From: Chloroflexota bacterium
Lineage (GTDB): Bacteria; Chloroflexota; Dehalococcoidia; Tepidiformales; Tepidiformaceae
Reading direction: 5' to 3'
Assembly: GCA_963169135.1 (NCBI GenBank)
Contig: CAUJEQ010000018.1
Span: forward strand, 1-8,805
Length of the DNA stretch: 8,805 bases
Shown: in pieces, positions 6,260-8,805 of the stretch
How the letters are laid out: each line of letters begins with the position of its first letter
Numbering within the stretch: the first letter of the stretch is position 1
The notes under the pieces: model-generated
What the model saw: the letters and a program-made list of their open reading frames with translations, nothing else
Database searches by the model: none
What the model was told of the DNA's origin: nothing
Program-made: the position numbers and the translations under genes

Positions 6260-6284
6260 GGGGGCTCAGGTCCCGGTTGGGGCC

Positions 6285-7115
6285 CTACCCCAGCTCGAAC
6301 GTGAACCGCTGTCGGAACCGCAGCAGCGCCCGCAACAACGGCCCACCCAGCATCACCAGCGCTACCGCGTTGCACACGCTCCGCAGCAGATCCCACCCCA
6401 GGCTCGTTAGCAGGTAGTAGTTCCAGTACCGCCGGAGCGTCTCGGCCGGCCCCGCACCCGGTTCGAAGGCGATATCCGGTCCTGCCGCCAGGAACGGCCA
6501 CGCCCAGAGGTTCGTGATCGCGCCGAACAGCAGCCCCCACGCCATCCCGAATACCACCACCACGGCCAGCTCGCCTCGCCCGCCGATGCCTGCCCGCCCC
6601 ACCGCCGGCCGCAGCAGCCCCGCGCTCGCGCCCATCCACGCGGAAGCAAACATTTGGAACGGCAGCCACGGCCCGATGCCCCCGGTGATGACCGCGCTCA
6701 GGAAGAACGAGAGCGCCCCCAGCAGGAACCCCATCCGGTACCCGAAGGCATACCCGCCGAGGATCACCAGGAAGAAGTAGAGATTCGCCCCCGCCGGCAG
6801 CGTGATCGTCCGCAGCACCGCCGCCAGCGCCGCCATCACCCCCAGCGCCGCCAGCGACTTGCTGTTCAGCCCGCCACCGGTCAGGTCGGCCACCACGAGC
6901 ACCAGGCAGAGTGCCGCCACCCCCGCGAATACCACCGGCGCATCGGTGTTGTGCGCGAACCAGCCCGAGTCGGCATGGGTCGCGCCCGGCGCGAAGAACG
7001 GGTTCAGGTAGGCGAACAGCCCCAGCAGATTGAGCGCCACGAACACCAGCGTCCCCGGTTCGAACCGGCGCAGGACGACCGCGCGCTGGCGCAGCGGCAA
7101 CGCGCTAGTCGTCAT
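6285..7115 (-). CDS. ECF transporter S component (substrate-binding membrane subunit)
   Basis: A 276-residue hydrophobic protein predicted to be the membrane-embedded, substrate-specific subunit of an energy-coupling-factor vitamin transporter. The core at about residues 85-168 has the features of S components: a start with small residues (SLAALGVMAALAAVLR, 87-102), GANLYFFLVILGGYAFGYRMGF (109-130) and the conserved loop TGGIGPWLPFQMFASAWMG (144-162). Two extra N-terminal membrane segments (about 22-40 and 61-80) make it longer than the usual roughly 200-residue S protein. The variant with GPWLPFQM is one I associate with putative cobalamin (CbrT-like) ECF systems, so vitamin B12 is a guess. 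The ATG at 7115 has a strong GGGGGAGG at 7127-7120, 4 bases away. Its start overlaps the end of the upstream surface-protein gene by 11 bases, implying translational coupling. Confidence 0.85.
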   Translation of the reverse strand: MTTSALPLRQRAVVLRRFEPGTLVFVALNLLGLFAYLNPFFAPGATHADSGWFAHNTDAPVVFAGVAALCLVLVVADLTGGGLNSKSLAALGVMAALAAVLRTITLPAGANLYFFLVILGGYAFGYRMGFLLGALSFFLSAVITGGIGPWLPFQMFASAWMGASAGLLRPAVGRAGIGGRGELAVVVVFGMAWGLLFGAITNLWAWPFLAAGPDIAFEPGAGPAETLRRYWNYYLLTSLGWDLLRSVCNAVALVMLGGPLLRALLRFRQRFTFELG

Positions 7116-7944
7116 CGCGCCTCCCCCTCACCGCCGCCACACCTATGGCGAGAAGCATCAGTCCGGCGATCACGCCGAACCCGATGAGCGCCACGGTCCC
7201 GTCCCGGTTGGCATCGGCGTCGTCCTCGCCGTCCGCGTCTGCCTCGGGCGTCTGGCCGATGGTGACCGCAACCGTCGCGGTGGCCGTTGTTCCTGGAGTA
7301 GCTGGCAGAACGACGGTGCGCGTGGCGGCTACCGCGGGCGTCGATGTCGCGGTGGCTGTCGACGCGTTGGAGGCCGTTTGCGTGGCTTGTTGGACCTGCT
7401 GTTGCGCGGGGGCAGGTGTCGGCGTGGCGACCACCGCCGCCACCGCACCGCCTCTCGGAGCGTGCCCGCACACCTGCTCGAAGGTGATGTCCACAGGCGC
7501 AGGCGCGCTGCTCGGGCCGCCGGCGCCCCACTTCCAGCCGTGAACGTCGCCGTCCTCCGCCTTCAACAGGTTGAACGCCAGCGACGAGTACACCCAGTCC
7601 TTCCCGTGTTCGCGGGTGAAGAACGCCCAGTACACGCAGCTCCCGCCCTGGCACTGGCAGAAGCACGAGGCGAATGAACTGGCATCGTCGCAACCGGTGT
7701 CCCCGATGGAGCAGACGGTCCGGGCGCTGCCGCCGAACTGCCCGACCGTGAGTCCGGCTCGCTCCAGCAGATCCTCCCCGGTGATGCCGTCGCCGGTGTA
7801 GGCGATGCAGTAGGTGGTCGCCTCACCGTCCTCCTGGACTACCAGCCCGACTTCGCCATCGGCCGCAACGGCGCCGATGCCGGCCGCCAGGGCCGCGAGG
7901 CCGCCCGCAAAAACCACCATCGACTGCCTCATCGCGTTTCTCAT
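7105..7944 (-). CDS. Membrane-anchored Cys-rich DUF4430/transcobalamin-like surface protein
   Basis: A 279-residue exported protein. A signal peptide spans residues 1-28 (hydrophobic core 10-27, AVAA at the cleavage site). The globular domain (about 31-160) has eight cysteines (46, 78, 85, 94, 96, 98, 103, 159), enough for four disulfides. It also has the aromatic pattern CFCQC-CVYWAF (94-108), DWVYSS (116-121) and DGDVHGWKWG (131-140). Positions 51-66 (GDGITGEDLLERAGLT) fit the opening of DUF4430, a domain related to the C-terminal domain of transcobalamin. A Thr/Ala/Pro-rich linker (about 165-245) follows. A single membrane helix (about 249-270) with the basic tail RGRR anchors the protein. 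The ATG at 7944 follows GAGGTGG (7955-7949) and overlaps the upstream ATPase stop codon as ATGA. Probable role: capturing or delivering the ligand to the neighbouring S component. The domain assignment is by pattern, the ligand by inference. Confidence 0.8.
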   Translation of the reverse strand: MRNAMRQSMVVFAGGLAALAAGIGAVAADGEVGLVVQEDGEATTYCIAYTGDGITGEDLLERAGLTVGQFGGSARTVCSIGDTGCDDASSFASCFCQCQGGSCVYWAFFTREHGKDWVYSSLAFNLLKAEDGDVHGWKWGAGGPSSAPAPVDITFEQVCGHAPRGGAVAAVVATPTPAPAQQQVQQATQTASNASTATATSTPAVAATRTVVLPATPGTTATATVAVTIGQTPEADADGEDDADANRDGTVALIGFGVIAGLMLLAIGVAAVRGRRDDD

Positions 7945-8805
7945 GCCACCACCTCGTCTGCCGTGATTGCGCCCGGGACCAGTTGGGCCACCTGCGTCGG
8001 GAACGGGCCATCGTGTCCGAGCGCGGACCGTACCGGGAGGTCGAACAGCACCATTCCCCGGTCCAGCGCCACGACACGCGTTGCGTAGCGGGCCGCCGAC
8101 TCCAGGTCGTGGGTGGCGACAATGGCCGCCCCGCCGCTCGCGGCGTGCTCCCGCAACCGGTCCGCCAGCCACGCTTTCGCGGCGCCGTCCGCACCACGCG
8201 TCGGCTCATCGAGCAGCCACACGCGCGGATCGTGCGCCAGCATTGCCGCGAGTGCCACCCGCTGCTGCTGCCCGACCGAGATATCTCGCGGGTTTCGTTG
8301 GGCGAAGTGTGCGATGCCCCAGCGGACGAGGGCGGGCTCGATACCGGCACGGGGCATCCCGCGGTGCCGCAGCGTGTCGCGGAGCTCGTCGCGCACCGAC
8401 TCCTGGTAGAGCGCCAGCGCCGGGTCCTGCGGCACCAGCCCGGCGAACGCGGTCCGCTCGCGCACCGGTCCCGGGGCTGGCTTCCCGGCGAACCGCACCT
8501 CGCCCGAGACTGGTCGTGTGAGGCCAGCCAGCGCCCGGAACAGCGTCGTCTTGCCGCTCCCGTTCGGGCCGACCAGGGCGACCACTTCGCCCTCCCGCAG
8601 CGACAGCGAGACATCGCGCAGGGCAACCTGTTCGCCGTACGCAACGGTCAGCCCGTCCACGCGGATGAGCTCATCGCCGGGCGCCAGGGTCTCCTTCGCC
8701 CGGACAGGCAGGCGCCTCCCGGCGAGTGCGGCGCGCGCCTCCTCTACCGTCACTGGCAGTGGTCCGAGCCCCAGCCGCCTGCCGAGTTCGCAGACCGGTG
8801 GCACC
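7941..8805 (-). CDS. ECF transporter ATPase, C-terminal ABC domain of a probable fused double ATPase (partial)
   Basis: The frame runs off the right edge, so only the last 288 or so codons are seen; the codon at 8804-8802 is GTG but reads as an internal valine. The first 45 residues (PPVCELGRRLGLGPLPVTV, then Ala/Arg-rich) resemble the linker that joins two ABC domains in fused EcfA-type ATPases. The ABC domain follows: Walker A GPNGSGKT (79-86), Q-loop Gln126, signature ISVGQQQR (175-182), Walker B RVWLLDE (194-200) with catalytic E200, and switch H232 in ATHD. The signature has Val where most ABC proteins have Gly, seen in this kind of C-terminal domain. It supplies the energy for the ECF transporter; the first ABC domain and the EcfT scaffold are expected beyond the edge. 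The stop codon overlaps the next start by 4 bases. Confidence 0.92.
   Translation of the reverse strand, partial: VPPVCELGRRLGLGPLPVTVEEARAALAGRRLPVRAKETLAPGDELIRVDGLTVAYGEQVALRDVSLSLREGEVVALVGPNGSGKTTLFRALAGLTRPVSGEVRFAGKPAPGPVRERTAFAGLVPQDPALALYQESVRDELRDTLRHRGMPRAGIEPALVRWGIAHFAQRNPRDISVGQQQRVALAAMLAHDPRVWLLDEPTRGADGAAKAWLADRLREHAASGGAAIVATHDLESAARYATRVVALDRGMVLFDLPVRSALGHDGPFPTQVAQLVPGAITADEVVA

Noticed and set aside
6269..6284. Possible terminator hairpin GGTCCC/GGGGCC right after the S-component stop codon
   Set aside because: The stem has a mismatch, and on the minus strand the only T run (TTTT) is about 10 bases beyond the stem, so it is not a convincing intrinsic terminator.
7945..8172. 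N-terminal extension of the surface protein to an ATG at 8172
   Set aside because: The 76 extra residues are Arg/Gly-rich and overlap the ATPase gene; the ATG at 7944 has a good SD, an ATGA overlap and starts a proper signal peptide.
7823..8644. A 273-codon minus-strand frame overlapping the ABC ATPase gene
   Set aside because: It is a different frame of a gene with all ABC motifs intact and is Arg/Ser/Trp-rich without motifs.
1..8805. CRISPR array, insertion sequence, prophage or toxin-antitoxin genes
   Set aside because: I saw no regularly spaced repeats, transposase, integrase, terminal inverted repeats or toxin-like pairs; the only tandem repeat is the 31-base heptad array.

Overview
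The window is GC-rich, double-stranded bacterial chromosome with tightly packed genes on both strands. The gene mix suggests a free-living bacterium of the Chloroflexota (Dehalococcoidia- or Tepidiformia-like) or, less likely, the Actinomycetota. It includes an F420-type luciferase-like oxidoreductase, an ECF vitamin transporter with a membrane-anchored transcobalamin-like surface protein, a long-loop NhaA, and several genes that look leaderless. This taxonomic call is inference; there is no rRNA or marker gene to settle it.

Layout. A tRNA-Pro(CGG) with encoded CCA opens the window (43-119). A minus-strand MFS exporter follows (199-1521). Its promoter region carries a dyad inside a wide -35/-10 spacer, the architecture used by MerR-family activators, and its -10 sits so close to the ATG that the mRNA may be leaderless. 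Divergent from it is a small SAM-dependent methyltransferase (1640-2269), which ends 4 bases from a convergent hypothetical gene (2274-2639, minus). Then come an LLM-class oxidoreductase (2824-3777, minus), a divergent small secreted or membrane-anchored Ala/Pro-rich protein (3891-4394) and the Na+/H+ antiporter gene nhaA (4440-5822), the last two in the same direction.

Between nhaA and the last operon lies about 460 bp of non-functional sequence. It holds a decayed N-terminal fragment resembling the leader domain of a pyruvate-kinase-like protein family (5842-6066, minus) and a small heptanucleotide tandem repeat (6229-6259).

The final 2.5 kb is a minus-strand ECF transporter operon entering from beyond the right edge. 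It contains the C-terminal ABC domain of a probable fused double ATPase (7941-8805, partial), an eight-cysteine surface protein anchored by a C-terminal helix (7105-7944), and the integral membrane S component (6285-7115). Start and stop codons overlap at both junctions (4 and 11 bases), so the three proteins are likely made in a coupled way and act together: the surface protein would catch or present the ligand, the S component would bind it in the membrane, and the ATPases would power uptake. Cobalamin is the best guess for the ligand, by analogy only. The most system-like novelty is this ECF module with its own Cys-rich surface protein. The best regulatory finding is the MerR-like operator of the MFS gene.
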